Assembly (NCBI RefSeq): GCF_002067135.1
Contig: NZ_CP020105.1
Span: 5,764,405-5,828,404, forward strand
Direction of reading: 5' to 3'
Length of the DNA stretch: 64,000 bases
From: Spirosoma rigui
GTDB taxonomy: Bacteria > Bacteroidota > Bacteroidia > Cytophagales > Spirosomataceae
Numbering within the stretch: the stretch's first letter is position 1; each line of letters begins with the position of its first letter. Of the stretch, positions 1-9,143 are shown in pieces. A program made the position numbers and the translations under genes. Under the pieces are notes generated by a model. That model saw only the letters and a list, made by a program, of their open reading frames with translations. It did no database searches and was not told where the DNA came from.

Positions 1-2
1 TT

Positions 3-1064
3 TTTGGCTACAGTGAATTTCGCCATCTGCAGCGCTACGAAACAACCGACGACGCCCAGATCGACGGCGACGTTGACCCGGTGACGCCCAAAGTAGGCGG
101 TTACGTAAAAGAGATCCGGTTTAAAGACAACCAGGCCGTGCGGGAAGGAGATACCCTGTTCGTACTGGACGATGCCGACTACCGCATCCGCGTGGCGCAG
201 GCCGAAGCCGCTTTGCAAAGTGCGCAGGCCGGTGCCGGGGTGAGCCGCTCCAATGTAAACGTAGCAGCCGCCACCATTCAGAGTTCGCAGGCCAGCGTAG
301 CTACGGCCCGCAATCAGGTGGCTACGGCGCAGGCCAACGTAACGGCCGCGCAGGCACGGGCCCGCCGGGCCAGCCAGGATTTTGAACGGTACCAGCGGCT
401 GTTAGCGGAAAAAACCGTTCCGCAGCAGCAGTTCGACGCTATTCAGGCCGAACGGGATGCGGCACAGGCGCAATTGCAGGCCGCACAGGCCCAGTTGCAA
501 ACGGCCCAGTCGCAGGTGAGCGCGGCCAGCACCCAAACGGGCGTCACTAACTCGCAGCGCCGGTCGACGGAGAGCCAGATTTCAGTGGCGCAGGCGACGG
601 TCAAGCAGCGCCAGGCCGAGTTGGATCTGGCCCGCCTGCAACTTTCCTACACCATTGTGCGGGCCCCCGCTTCGGGTACGGTGTCGCGCCGGGCGGTTCA
701 GGTGGGTCAGCTGATCCAGCCGGGCCAGGCGTTGTGCTCGGTTGTTGGGCAGGACAACATCTGGGTAACGGCCAACTACAAGGAAACGCAGCTGGGTCAG
801 ATGCAGCTCGGCCAGCTGGTCGAGGTTGACGTTGACGCCTTTGAGGGGCAGAAACTAACGGGGCGGGTGGGTTCATTTGCCGGCGCTACGGGGGCTAAAT
901 TCTCGCTGCTGCCACCGGACAACGCCACCGGCAACTACGTGAAAGTGGTACAGCGGGTACCCGTACGCATTGAAATCGAAAAAAATAATCCGCTGTACGC
1001 CCGACTACGCCCCGGTATGAGTGCAACCGTTGCGGTGGATTTACAGACTAAAGCAAACCAATGA
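3..1064 (+). CDS. emrA: HlyD/EmrA-family membrane fusion protein of a multidrug efflux pump (5' end outside window)
   Basis: Periplasmic adaptor that would connect the inner-membrane pump encoded next to an outer-membrane channel. The open frame runs in from the window edge, so the N-terminal membrane anchor is missing. Visible parts in order: the first lipoyl half (DAQIDGDVDPVTPKVGGYV, typical of EmrA), a very Ala/Gln-rich coiled coil with repeated AQAQLQ-type heptads, the second lipoyl half (YTIVRAPASGTVSRR) and a beta-barrel domain. The stop codon overlaps the start of the pump gene in ATGA, so the two are translationally coupled. A GTG at 81 is an internal codon, not the start, because the conserved N-terminal motif continues upstream of it. 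Family assignment is strong; the substrate is unknown. Confidence 0.93.
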   Translation, partial: FGYSEFRHLQRYETTDDAQIDGDVDPVTPKVGGYVKEIRFKDNQAVREGDTLFVLDDADYRIRVAQAEAALQSAQAGAGVSRSNVNVAAATIQSSQASVATARNQVATAQANVTAAQARARRASQDFERYQRLLAEKTVPQQQFDAIQAERDAAQAQLQAAQAQLQTAQSQVSAASTQTGVTNSQRRSTESQISVAQATVKQRQAELDLARLQLSYTIVRAPASGTVSRRAVQVGQLIQPGQALCSVVGQDNIWVTANYKETQLGQMQLGQLVEVDVDAFEGQKLTGRVGSFAGATGAKFSLLPPDNATGNYVKVVQRVPVRIEIEKNNPLYARLRPGMSATVAVDLQTKANQ

Positions 1065-2617
1065 AGTTAGGCTTCGATAAATGGGTGGTCGTTATCACGG
1101 TGACAACGGCCGCCCTGCTGCAAACCATCGACTCGTCGATCGTCAACGTCACGCTCAACCAGATGATGGGAAACCTGGGCGCGTCGCTGGGTGATATCAG
1201 CTGGGTTGTAACGGGCTACGCAGCCGCCACGGCGGTGATGATCACGATGTCGGGCTGGCTGAGCGCCAAACTGGGCCGTCGTAACTATTTCGCGGCTTCC
1301 ATCATCCTGTTCACCGTAGCCTCGGTCTTTTGCGGCACCTCCACCAGCGTGTGGGAGCTGGTTTTTTTCCGGGTCATTCAGGGAATTGGCGGGGGTGGCC
1401 TGCTCACCACAGCGCAGTCGATCCTGATCCAGACTTTCCCCAAAGAAGACCTGGGTATTGCCAACGCCATCTTCGGGATGGGAGTTATTATCGGCCCATC
1501 CATTGGTCCGACTCTGGGTGGTTATATCACCGACAACCTGTCGTGGAACTGGGTGTTCTACATCAATATTCCCTTTGGCATTCTGGCAACGGCGCTGACC
1601 TTCATGTTCATTAAGGAACCGGCGGAGAAAATGCCGGCGGGTCGAATGGACTGGCTGGCGCTCGCGCTGCTCATCATGGGCATTGGCGGCCTGCAGATTG
1701 TACTGGAAAAAGGTCAGGAAAAAGACTGGTTCGATTCGGGCTTTATCACGGCCATGTCCATTGCGGCAGCCGTCGGTCTGATCGGGTTTATCTGGCGGGA
1801 GCTGAGCGTTAAATTTCCTATTCTGGATTTGAGTCTGCTGCGCCGACGGCGGTTTGCGGTAGGTACGCTGTTCAACTTCATCCTGGGTTTCGGTCTGTTT
1901 GCATCCGTCTTCATCATCCCGGTCTTCTGCCAAACGATCCTCGGCTTTACGGCCAGTCAGACGGGTCTGCTGCTCATGCCGGGCTCCATCATGACGGGTA
2001 TGATGATGCCCGTAGTGGGTGGCCTGCTGCGGAAGAACTACATCTCTCCCATCTGGTACGCAGCCATTGGTTTCCTGCTGTTCTTCGGCTTCTGTTTCGA
2101 CCTGTCGGCCATTAGCCTCGAAGCGGGACCGGACTATTTCTTCTGGCCACTCATCGTCCGGGGTATCGGTATGGGCCTGATCTTCATTCCACTGACGACC
2201 GTGACCCTGGCCGACCTGAAAAGCATCGAGATTCCGCAGGGGTCGGCCCTGTCGAACATGATCCGGCAACTGGGCGGTACGTTCGGAACGGCCATCATGA
2301 CTACGTACATTTCGACTCGTACCGTGCTGCACAGCTCCCGACTGGCGGACAATGTCTCGCAGTACAACCCCCTTTCGGCCGACCGGCTGCGGCAGTACAC
2401 AGCTCTGTTTCTCTCCAAAGGGGATGCGCTCGTGACGGCTACCAGCAAGGCGTATCGCCTGATGCAGGGCTCCGTGATCAAACAGGCGCTGGTACTCACC
2501 TATGCCGACGCGTTCCTGATCATTGGCGGCTTCTTCCTGGTGTGCGTGCCGCTGCTGCTCCTGTTCATCGGTAAAAAGATCGAAGCGTCCGAACACGTCG
2601 ACATGGCTATGGAATAA
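1061..2617 (+). CDS. emrB: MFS drug:H+ antiporter, DHA2/EmrB-QacA family
   Basis: Inner-membrane proton-driven multidrug exporter of 518 residues, the usual size for the 14-helix DHA2 family. Seen in the sequence: TIDSSIVNVTL in helix 1 (about 22-32), the motif A loop around SAKLGRRNYF (68-77) and antiporter motif C, GMGVIIGPSIGPTLGG (139-154), in helix 5. It overlaps the adaptor gene by 4 bases (ATGA) and is followed 8 bases later by a MarR-type regulator, which gives the standard emrA-emrB-marR set. A TolC-like channel gene may lie just upstream of the window. Substrates cannot be told from sequence. Confidence 0.94.
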   Translation: MKLGFDKWVVVITVTTAALLQTIDSSIVNVTLNQMMGNLGASLGDISWVVTGYAAATAVMITMSGWLSAKLGRRNYFAASIILFTVASVFCGTSTSVWELVFFRVIQGIGGGGLLTTAQSILIQTFPKEDLGIANAIFGMGVIIGPSIGPTLGGYITDNLSWNWVFYINIPFGILATALTFMFIKEPAEKMPAGRMDWLALALLIMGIGGLQIVLEKGQEKDWFDSGFITAMSIAAAVGLIGFIWRELSVKFPILDLSLLRRRRFAVGTLFNFILGFGLFASVFIIPVFCQTILGFTASQTGLLLMPGSIMTGMMMPVVGGLLRKNYISPIWYAAIGFLLFFGFCFDLSAISLEAGPDYFFWPLIVRGIGMGLIFIPLTTVTLADLKSIEIPQGSALSNMIRQLGGTFGTAIMTTYISTRTVLHSSRLADNVSQYNPLSADRLRQYTALFLSKGDALVTATSKAYRLMQGSVIKQALVLTYADAFLIIGGFFLVCVPLLLLFIGKKIEASEHVDMAME

Positions 2618-2625
2618 ACGGCCTT

Positions 2626-3087
2626 ATGCCTCGAATCAACCCACCACATACCACCTCAACGGGCGCAGGCGCTACCGACTGGATGGGGCACCTGCACCAG
2701 TTGGAGCGGTATGTGGATCGGTATCTGGCAGCGGGCCTGGCGCAGGCGGGACACGGTCAGCTCAAACGCGCCCATTTGCTGTTGCTCCGTCAGCTGCATG
2801 GCGGTGTTACCAGTACCGAGCTGGTTCATAAACTCGGCATCACCAAGCAAGGCATCAGCCAGCTTGTCCAGCAGCTTATCGCCGGTGGCTACGTCGACGC
2901 GCAACCGGCTAAACACGACTGTCGCGCCAACCGGCTCTACGTGAGCGAACGGGGAGAAGCCGGTTTAGCCGCGGCCGATACGCTTCTGCACCAGCTTCGG
3001 CACCAGTTTCAAACCCAATTGGGCTGTTCGTCCTACGCGCTCTTCGCCGACCAGCTCGCTCAGCTGGCCCAGGCTACAAAACAGTAG
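2626..3087 (+). CDS. MarR-family transcriptional regulator
   Basis: 153-residue winged-helix regulator. Residues about 61-90 form the helix-turn-helix (STELVHKLGITKQGISQLVQ). They are followed by the wing, in which HDCRANRLYVSERG resembles the DxRANR-L-T-x-G signature of MarR proteins. It starts 8 bases after the EmrB stop and so is probably in the same operon. By analogy with other MarR/EmrR proteins it would repress the pump operon and release on binding a pump substrate. The promoter and operator lie outside the window, so autoregulation is inferred. Confidence 0.88.
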   Translation: MPRINPPHTTSTGAGATDWMGHLHQLERYVDRYLAAGLAQAGHGQLKRAHLLLLRQLHGGVTSTELVHKLGITKQGISQLVQQLIAGGYVDAQPAKHDCRANRLYVSERGEAGLAAADTLLHQLRHQFQTQLGCSSYALFADQLAQLAQATKQ

Positions 3088-3180
3088 CCTACGTTCCCCC
3101 TCATTAATGCTATCGGAAAATGTTCAATAACCACAGGTGACACGCTGCAGTTAAGCAGTTGATCCACTCACCCAAACCGA

Positions 3181-4107
3181 ATGCAGCGCAGTATTGAAGT
3201 AGCGACTCCCAGCCACCTCACTAATCAGCTTATCGACCAGCTTCAGCCATTGGAAAACGTCATTGGCCTGTCGGTTCAGCGGGGCGGGTCCATCAAACCC
3301 AAAGGCGATATCCTCATTATTCATGCCCTCAACAAAGGCATCGATGATGTACTGCGCCGGGTAGCTCACACCTGCCGGGATACCGATTATTCGGTAGTGA
3401 CCGCCGAGCAGGCCAGCATGATCGACCAAAAGCAGGATGCCAGAATCGAGAAAGACATCGACGAGGCTATCTGGGAAGAGATGGAAACGGGTATGCGGCA
3501 CCAGGCCCGGGTTACCGTTAACTACATGATTTTGATGGCCATTGGGGGTGCCATTGCCACCGTTGGTCTGGTTTCCGATCCGGGACCCCAGGCCGTAGCA
3601 TTCGTAGCCGCGGCCGTCATCGCACCCGGCTTTGAACCGATTGCCAAAATACCGCTGGGGCTGACACTGCGCAACGGCCATACCGTGGTGCGCGGGCTAC
3701 GGTCGGCCACCATCGGCTACAGCATCCTGATCCTGACGGCCGCCCTGACTTTTGCTCTGTTGCAGGCACTAGGCATTACCAGCGAAGCGGAGTTCATCAC
3801 CAATCCCGAAATCGATCACCTGTCCCACCCCACCGCCAAAGAGATAACCGTATCCCTGTGTGGTACCCTGGCCGGTGCCATCATTGTGGCGGCTTACCGA
3901 CGCAGCGTTATTGCCGGAGCGCTCATTGCGATGGTCATCATCCATGCAGCCGCCATGATTGGCGTATCGATCGTATGCGGCCGGTGGGATCTGGCGCTGG
4001 AAGGGGCCGAGCGGTTTGGCCTGGACATCGTTTTTGTCATCGTTTCCTGTTTCGTGGTCTTTGCCGTTAAACAGGCGCTGGTTCACAAACGCCAGCCCAT
4101 CGTGTAA
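3181..4107 (+). CDS. DUF389 family membrane protein
   Basis: 308-residue protein with a soluble N-terminal region (1-110) and about six hydrophobic segments from 113 onward. The segment AFVAAAVIAPGFEPIAKIPLG (about 140-160) resembles the S/A-x-x-I-x-P-x-x-x-P signature of DUF389 (TIGR00341) proteins. The function of this family is not established. The gene is separated by 93 bases from the marR gene and ends 8 bases before the convergent M61 peptidase gene. I see no clear terminator in that gap. The family call rests on the signature and the soluble-plus-membrane layout, and is moderate. Confidence 0.7.
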   Translation: MQRSIEVATPSHLTNQLIDQLQPLENVIGLSVQRGGSIKPKGDILIIHALNKGIDDVLRRVAHTCRDTDYSVVTAEQASMIDQKQDARIEKDIDEAIWEEMETGMRHQARVTVNYMILMAIGGAIATVGLVSDPGPQAVAFVAAAVIAPGFEPIAKIPLGLTLRNGHTVVRGLRSATIGYSILILTAALTFALLQALGITSEAEFITNPEIDHLSHPTAKEITVSLCGTLAGAIIVAAYRRSVIAGALIAMVIIHAAAMIGVSIVCGRWDLALEGAERFGLDIVFVIVSCFVVFAVKQALVHKRQPIV

Positions 4108-4115
4108 ACCCCGGC

Positions 4116-5675
4116 TTATTTCGCCACGACGTTGGTGCCAACCGTTTTGCCGGACACCAGTTCCTGATGGGGCCCTTCGCCCGGAATACTTCCCAACCAG
4201 CGCGCCCGCTGCTGCCAGCCCGCCGAATCATTCCGTTCCAGCAGCCGGATGCCCGCGGGCAGATCGGTGGTGGCCTCTTCGTAAACGACTTCGAGGCCAA
4301 CCCAGGCCAGATACTGGTTCAGCAGGGGTTCGAGTGTCTCGTTGCCGAAGATGCACCAGTCGTAGTACCAGTCCAAGGATTCGCCTGCTACGGCTTCGGT
4401 CACGGCGCGGTAGTCGTCCAGCCGGTAGCCAATGAACGGTTTACCGTATTGTTGCCACATGGCCCGCATCACATCGTCCAGCGAGCGGGCGTGGTTCGTC
4501 GAGCGCCGGATGTGCAGGTCCAGAATCAGCGCGGCAATGGCTCCTTTGTGGTAGACGGATACTTTCCGGTCGGGAACGCCCTTGTCATACCCATCGAGCC
4601 ACAGATCCCAGGACGACTCCGCCAGCGACTGAGCCGCCTGCCCGTTGTTTTCGAAATGGCGTTTGAGCAGCACCTGCAGTTCTTTGAGGTATGCCGCGTC
4701 GTCGAACACATCCGACTGGCGAAGCATCAGGTCACCGTAGTAGGTCGTGACGCCTTCGGCTACAAAGCAGGTTTCGAAATAGTTTTCTTTGGTGAAATCG
4801 TACGGCAGCAGTTCGGTGGGCCGGATTCGGATGATATTCCAGGCGTGGAACAACTCGTGCGACGATACACCCAGTAAGTCCTGGTACAAGCCCTCGCCTT
4901 CATCATTCGGCCCCAGCACAAGTACGGTCGAGTTACGGTGTTCAACGCCGTGGTAATAGGCCGTGGGTAGAATCAGCGTCAGGAAATGGTAATCGGGTTC
5001 AGGGAATTCACCGAAGAGCTCGATCTGCTTTTCAGAGAACAGGCTGAAATCCCGCACCAGCCTGTCAACATCGAACGTTGGCTCCCCGTCGGTCCGGCGG
5101 CCACCCTGAATCCAGACGTGAAATGTGGTATCCTGTACTTCGTATTGCACATGCTGCATGGCCGGGGCGGCCATGAGCGGGCAGTCGACGAGTTCGTAAA
5201 AATCGGCTGCCCGGAACCGGGTATCCTCCCCCCGTTTCAGGCCACAGGCCACCTTCCAGTTGTCGGGAATAGCCAGTTCGAGCGTACAGGGCTCACCAAT
5301 ACGCCCTTCCGCATACAGGCACAGATTGACCGGATTGATATACAGGAGCGTATCGCTGATGAAACTACTGCCCGCGTTGAGCAGGTTGGGCGTGGGCAGC
5401 AGAGCGTAGTAATTATAGCGCACCGTGAGTTCCGTAGCCCCGTTGGCTTTCACCAGCCAGCGGTCTTTGGTGGTCTTGCGGAACGAAACTGGCTGCCCGT
5501 CACCATCGACGATCGAGAACCGCTGGATGTTTTTGGCGAAGTGCTGCAGCTCATAGCGACCGGGTCGCCAGGCGGGTAGCTGAAGTTCAACGAAGGAGGT
5601 GTTGATGTCGGTCAGCCGGGCTTCAACGGCAATATAGTGGGGAGCATCTCGGTCGGCAGACAGGCGATAGTGCAT
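4116..5675 (-). CDS. M61-family metallopeptidase lacking the C-terminal PDZ domain
   Basis: Zinc aminopeptidase related to glycyl aminopeptidase. The N-terminal beta domain (about 1-180) is followed by the thermolysin-like domain with HELFHAWN (273-280), giving the HExxH zinc site and catalytic Glu. AEGVTTYYGDL (306-316) supplies the third zinc ligand. At 519 residues it is shorter than typical M61 peptidases, which carry a PDZ domain after the LAYxGL segment. Here the protein ends about 45 residues after AWVGLEVVYEE, and the convergent DUF389 gene begins 8 bases beyond the stop, so no PDZ remnant fits. There is no signal peptide, so it is probably cytoplasmic. Confidence 0.88.
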   Translation of the reverse strand: MHYRLSADRDAPHYIAVEARLTDINTSFVELQLPAWRPGRYELQHFAKNIQRFSIVDGDGQPVSFRKTTKDRWLVKANGATELTVRYNYYALLPTPNLLNAGSSFISDTLLYINPVNLCLYAEGRIGEPCTLELAIPDNWKVACGLKRGEDTRFRAADFYELVDCPLMAAPAMQHVQYEVQDTTFHVWIQGGRRTDGEPTFDVDRLVRDFSLFSEKQIELFGEFPEPDYHFLTLILPTAYYHGVEHRNSTVLVLGPNDEGEGLYQDLLGVSSHELFHAWNIIRIRPTELLPYDFTKENYFETCFVAEGVTTYYGDLMLRQSDVFDDAAYLKELQVLLKRHFENNGQAAQSLAESSWDLWLDGYDKGVPDRKVSVYHKGAIAALILDLHIRRSTNHARSLDDVMRAMWQQYGKPFIGYRLDDYRAVTEAVAGESLDWYYDWCIFGNETLEPLLNQYLAWVGLEVVYEEATTDLPAGIRLLERNDSAGWQQRARWLGSIPGEGPHQELVSGKTVGTNVVAK

Positions 5676-5800
5676 AGGTTTAGAAGAAAGTTAGCGGACG
5701 TAGTATTGGTGTAACAAAGACAAACAGGTATCGTTTCCCCAGCTTACCCGATAATTAGGTTGGTGGTGGTAGTCAGCTGCTTCAAATATGAGATCAGGGC

Positions 5801-5831
5801 TTGGTAAACTGAGACGCTTCTCGTATCTTTG
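5801..5831 (+). promoter_or_regulatory. Bacteroidota-type promoter of rpmH-rnpA
   Basis: TTG at 5801-5803 and TATCTTTG at 5824-5831 are separated by 20 bases. They match the -33 TTG / -7 TAnnTTTG promoter recognised by the Bacteroidota housekeeping sigma factor. The start codon of rpmH is 41 bases beyond the -7 box, giving a short leader. This is the best-formed plus-strand promoter in the window. Confidence 0.65.
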
Positions 5832-5871
5832 CGGACTCATTTGAAAACTAGGGTTTCAGCACACATATATC

Positions 5872-6039
5872 ATGAAAAGAACGTATCAACCATCGAACCG
5901 GAAGCGCAAGAACAAGCACGGCTTCCGCGAGCGGATGTCTACCGCTAATGGTCGCCAGGTGTTGGCCCGCCGTCGCGCCAAAGGTCGTCACAAACTGACC
6001 GTCTCCGACGAGAAGAAAGGCGAACGCTTCAAACTGTAA
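5872..6039 (+). CDS. rpmH: 50S ribosomal protein L34
   Basis: 55-residue basic protein with the invariant L34 start [19 protein letters not shown] followed by [19 protein letters not shown]. It is slightly longer at the C terminus (KKGERFKL) than enterobacterial L34, as is usual in Bacteroidota. It sits 82 bases upstream of rnpA, the classic rpmH-rnpA order, and has a good promoter just upstream. The dnaA/oriC context that accompanies these genes in many other bacteria is absent here. Confidence 0.98.
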   Translation: MKRTYQPSNRKRKNKHGFRERMSTANGRQVLARRRAKGRHKLTVSDEKKGERFKL

Positions 6040-6121
6040 TCAGTTCGGCAGCCAATCAGTTAGCCAGTCGCTGAGCAGAGCCTGCTGGCCAACTGATCGA
6101 TTCACTAACCAGGCCACTCTT

Positions 6122-6493
6122 ATGTTGCAGACCTTTACGAAATCGGAACGGCTTTGCAGCAAAAAGATTCTGGGCGAATTATTCAAAAAAGGTAGTGCGT
6201 CGGTTCAGACGTTCTACCTTTTTCCGTTTCGGGCGCTCTACATCCCCCACGACCCCGAACGTACCGACGAGTGGCCCGCCATCGTCATTACCGTACCCAA
6301 ACGAACCTTCAAACGCGCCGTCGACCGGAACCTCATCCGCCGGCGGGTTCGCGAAGCGTACCGGCTCCATAAGTCCGGTATGAGTCCCGGCCGCACCCGC
6401 CCGGCCTACATTGCTTTTCTTTATACCGCCAAACAGATAATTTCGTTTGAAGAGATAGAAAAAGGAATGAAATTAGCGTTGAAGAAAATTTGA
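6122..6493 (+). CDS. rnpA: Ribonuclease P protein component
   Basis: 123-residue RNA-binding subunit that helps the RNase P RNA bind precursor tRNAs and trim their 5' leaders. The RNR signature is plain: KRAVDRNLIRRRVREAYRLH (64-83). The N terminus (FTKSERLCSKKILGELFKKG) and the central strand WPAIVITVPK also fit the family. It lies directly downstream of rpmH and is probably co-transcribed with it. Confidence 0.97.
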   Translation: MLQTFTKSERLCSKKILGELFKKGSASVQTFYLFPFRALYIPHDPERTDEWPAIVITVPKRTFKRAVDRNLIRRRVREAYRLHKSGMSPGRTRPAYIAFLYTAKQIISFEEIEKGMKLALKKI

Positions 6494-6570
6494 TACCGGA
6501 TTTTCGAATTCGGCCGTCGTAATAGTACGTGTCCCGCCGATGTGGAAACTCGGCCTTATCTCACTCAACC

Positions 6571-8232
6571 ATGCGCCTTCCCAAACGCTTTACGCTTTTA
6601 GCCTCGTCGGCCCTCGTGGCGGGCGGCATCGGTTTCTTTTCGTTTAAAACCGATGACCGGTTCTTCGAGATTGCCCGCAACCTCGACATCTACGCATCGC
6701 TTTTCAAAGAGCTTAACCTCTATTACGTCGATGAGGTCAATCCAAACCGGATGGTAAAAACCAGCATCGACGGGATGCTCAAAGCCCTCGACCCTTACAC
6801 GAACTTCTTCGCCGAAGACGAGATCGAAGATTACATGACCATGACCACCGGCCGCTACAACGGCATTGGTGCGCTCATTGGCCAGCGGCAGGGCAAAAGC
6901 ATCGTGCTGATGATTTACGAAGGAACCCCCGCCGAAAAGTCGGGCCTGCGCATTGGCGACGAAATCCTGAAAGTCGACGGGCTCGATATCAAAACCCGCA
7001 AGGATGCCGATACGGGTAAACTGCTGAAGGGACAGAACAATACCGCCGTAAAGCTCACCGTACTGCGCTACGGCCAGAAAGAACCCATGGAATTAAGCGT
7101 GCTGCGCGATGTAGTGAAAATGACCAACGTGCCCTACTACGGTATGGTATCGGACGAGGTAGGCTACATCGATCTCAAGGATTTCACCGGCACGGCCTCC
7201 CGCGAAGTACGTACAGCCTTCCAGGAGCTGAAAGGCAAGGGCATGAAAAAGCTCGTGCTCGACGTTCGGGAGAATCCGGGCGGGCTGCTCAACATGGCCA
7301 TCGACATCTGCAATACCTTCATCCCGAAAGATTCGGAGGTCGTGACGACCAAGGGCAAGGTGACCGAGTGGAACAAAACCTACACGGCCCTCAACCCACC
7401 GCTCGACCTGGAGATGCCCATCATTGTGCTCACCAACAGCCATAGCGCGTCGGCGGCCGAGATCGTCTCGGGGGTGATTCAGGATTATGACCGGGGCGTC
7501 CTGATCGGTCAGCGTACCTACGGCAAAGGGCTGGTGCAAACGACCCGCGAACTGTCGTTCAATACCAAGCTCAAGATCACGACGGCCAAATACTACATCC
7601 CCAGCGGGCGTTGCATTCAGGCCATCGACTACAGCCACCGCAACCCCGACGGCAGCGTGGGCAAGATCCCCGATTCGCTCAAGACGGCCTTCAAAACCAA
7701 AGCGGGACGCGTGGTCTATGACGGCGGTGGGGTACTACCCGACATCGCCCTGGAAGCACCCACGCCCACACCGATTGCGCTGAGCCTGACCAACAAAGGG
7801 CTGATCTTCGACTACGCGGTAAAATACCGGCACGAGCATCCGAGCATCAAACCCGCCCGCGAGTTCCGCCTGACCGATGCCGAGTATGCCGACTTCGTGA
7901 AGTGGGCCGCCGACAAAGACTACGACTACACCACCCAGGTCGAAAAAGACCTCGGCACACTGGAAGCGTCGGCCAAGAAAGAAAAATACTTCGATCTGAT
8001 CCAGGATCAACTGAAAGCCCTGAAAACGAAAGTGTCGCACAGCAAAGATGCCGATATGATGACGTTCAAAACGGAGCTTAAAACGTTGCTGGAACAGGAA
8101 ATTGCGGGCCATTACTATTTACAAAAAGGCCTCAAAGAAGCCTCGTTCGCTACCGACCCCGAATTAAAAGCTGCTCTTGCGCTCTTCAAGGACATGGGCA
8201 AATACACATCCATTTTGAAAGGGCAGAAATAA
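6571..8232 (+). CDS. ctpA: S41-family C-terminal processing peptidase (CtpA/Prc-like)
   Basis: Envelope serine protease with a Ser-Lys dyad. I start at the ATG at 6571 (553 residues) because it gives a basic N-terminal anchor/signal (MRLPKRFTLLASSALVAGG); a GTG at 6529 would add 14 residues that spoil it. Order: membrane anchor, N-terminal helical domain, PDZ domain (about 95-175, GRYNGIGALIG and GTPAEKSGLRIGD), then the protease core. Nucleophile Ser294 is in NSHSASAAEIVSG and Lys319 in YGKGLVQ; the spacing of 25 equals that of E. coli Prc. A charged helical C-terminal extension follows. The rpmH-rnpA-ctpA order recurs in Bacteroidota as I recall it. Confidence 0.94.
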   Translation: MRLPKRFTLLASSALVAGGIGFFSFKTDDRFFEIARNLDIYASLFKELNLYYVDEVNPNRMVKTSIDGMLKALDPYTNFFAEDEIEDYMTMTTGRYNGIGALIGQRQGKSIVLMIYEGTPAEKSGLRIGDEILKVDGLDIKTRKDADTGKLLKGQNNTAVKLTVLRYGQKEPMELSVLRDVVKMTNVPYYGMVSDEVGYIDLKDFTGTASREVRTAFQELKGKGMKKLVLDVRENPGGLLNMAIDICNTFIPKDSEVVTTKGKVTEWNKTYTALNPPLDLEMPIIVLTNSHSASAAEIVSGVIQDYDRGVLIGQRTYGKGLVQTTRELSFNTKLKITTAKYYIPSGRCIQAIDYSHRNPDGSVGKIPDSLKTAFKTKAGRVVYDGGGVLPDIALEAPTPTPIALSLTNKGLIFDYAVKYRHEHPSIKPAREFRLTDAEYADFVKWAADKDYDYTTQVEKDLGTLEASAKKEKYFDLIQDQLKALKTKVSHSKDADMMTFKTELKTLLEQEIAGHYYLQKGLKEASFATDPELKAALALFKDMGKYTSILKGQK

Positions 8233-8245
8233 AGAGAGCATGAAC

Positions 8246-8309
8246 GAGGGGTAGGCAAGGGAACCGGCGCATCCGAAAAAGAACGCGCCGGTTCCCTTGC
8301 CTACCCCTC
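8246..8309. repeat. Perfect 25-bp inverted repeat between ctpA and tsaB
   Basis: Left arm 8246-8270 begins GAGGGGTAGGCAAGGG. Right arm 8285-8309 is its exact reverse complement, and the 14-base loop is 8271-8284. The hairpin fills most of the 107-base gap. There is no T-tract after it on either strand, so it is not a standard intrinsic terminator, although it could attenuate transcription or protect mRNA ends. Confidence 0.85.
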
Positions 8310-8339
8310 CTCGCTTTCCGTTCCGCCGTTCCCCGTTCT

Positions 8340-9032
8340 ATGCTTCTTCTCTCTCTCGATACGTCCACTACGGTATGTTCGGCTGCGCTCCATCAGGACG
8401 GTGCCTTGCTGGGCTGCTATGAATTGTTTACCGAACGTACCTCGTCGGCAATGCTAACAACGCTCATTCATGACGTTGTGCAGCATACCGGCCATGAACT
8501 CAGCCAGCTCGACGCCATTGCCGTCGGGAAAGGACCCGGCTCGTACACGGGTCTGCGCATTGGCGTGTCGACGGCCAAAGGGCTTTGCTTCGCACTCAAC
8601 AAGCCCCTGTTATCGGTGAATACGCTGGCAGCCATGACCGAACAGCTCCGGGCGTTCTATCCCGCTACGTATACCCTGTGTCCCATGATCGACGCCCGCC
8701 GGATGGAAGTCTACTGTGCCTTCTACAGCGCGGCCGACGGGCGGGAGTTGCAGGCTACGGCCGCCGAGATCATCGATGAGCACTCGTTCAGCGGCTGGCT
8801 GACTAGCGGACCGGTTGTATTTTTCGGCGATGGAGCCGCCAAGTGCCGGGCCGTACTGGGCGATCATCCCAATGCCATCTTTCTGGGTAAACTCATTACG
8901 CCATCGGCCCGGACAGTGGGCGCGCTGGCCGGGGCCGCCTTCGCCGAAGGCCGGTTTGAGGATGTCGCTACGTTCGAGCCGTTTTACCTGAAGGAGTTCA
9001 TGACGGCCAAGCCAAAACCGGTGGTGTTGTAA
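8340..9032 (+). CDS. tsaB: tRNA threonylcarbamoyladenosine biosynthesis protein TsaB
   Basis: 230-residue member of the ASKHA fold that partners TsaD and TsaE in making t6A37 on ANN-decoding tRNAs. Shown by [15 protein letters not shown] at the N terminus (phosphate-1-like loop) and [20 protein letters not shown] (60-78), the TsaB/TsaD signature. The C-terminal part is more variable, as expected. The hairpin at 8246-8309 separates it from ctpA, and coaX follows on the same strand. Confidence 0.95.
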   Translation: MLLLSLDTSTTVCSAALHQDGALLGCYELFTERTSSAMLTTLIHDVVQHTGHELSQLDAIAVGKGPGSYTGLRIGVSTAKGLCFALNKPLLSVNTLAAMTEQLRAFYPATYTLCPMIDARRMEVYCAFYSAADGRELQATAAEIIDEHSFSGWLTSGPVVFFGDGAAKCRAVLGDHPNAIFLGKLITPSARTVGALAGAAFAEGRFEDVATFEPFYLKEFMTAKPKPVVL

Positions 9033-9046
9033 CCACATCGGTGGTT
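9031..9046. terminator. Short hairpin at the tsaB 3' end
   Basis: AACCAC-ATCG-GTGGTT overlaps the tsaB stop codon and is followed by AATT. A six-pair stem with no T run makes it at best a weak terminator. Confidence 0.3.
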
Positions 9047-9143
9047 AATTACCCGGGATCACCGGGGACTGGCAGACGGGGATGGTGTGATTCTGCCGTT
9101 TTTCTCCGTATTTCGCCCCGACAACCGTCCCCAACCGCTTCTC

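Noticed and set aside
1067..2596. 509-residue open frame antisense to emrB
   Set aside because: Shadow of the real gene: rich in Arg, Gln, His and Asp with no fold-like pattern, while the plus strand has all MFS motifs.
9087..9143. Upstream GTG start for coaX
   Set aside because: It would put 19 extra residues before the phosphate-binding DIGNT motif, which is at the extreme N terminus in the family.
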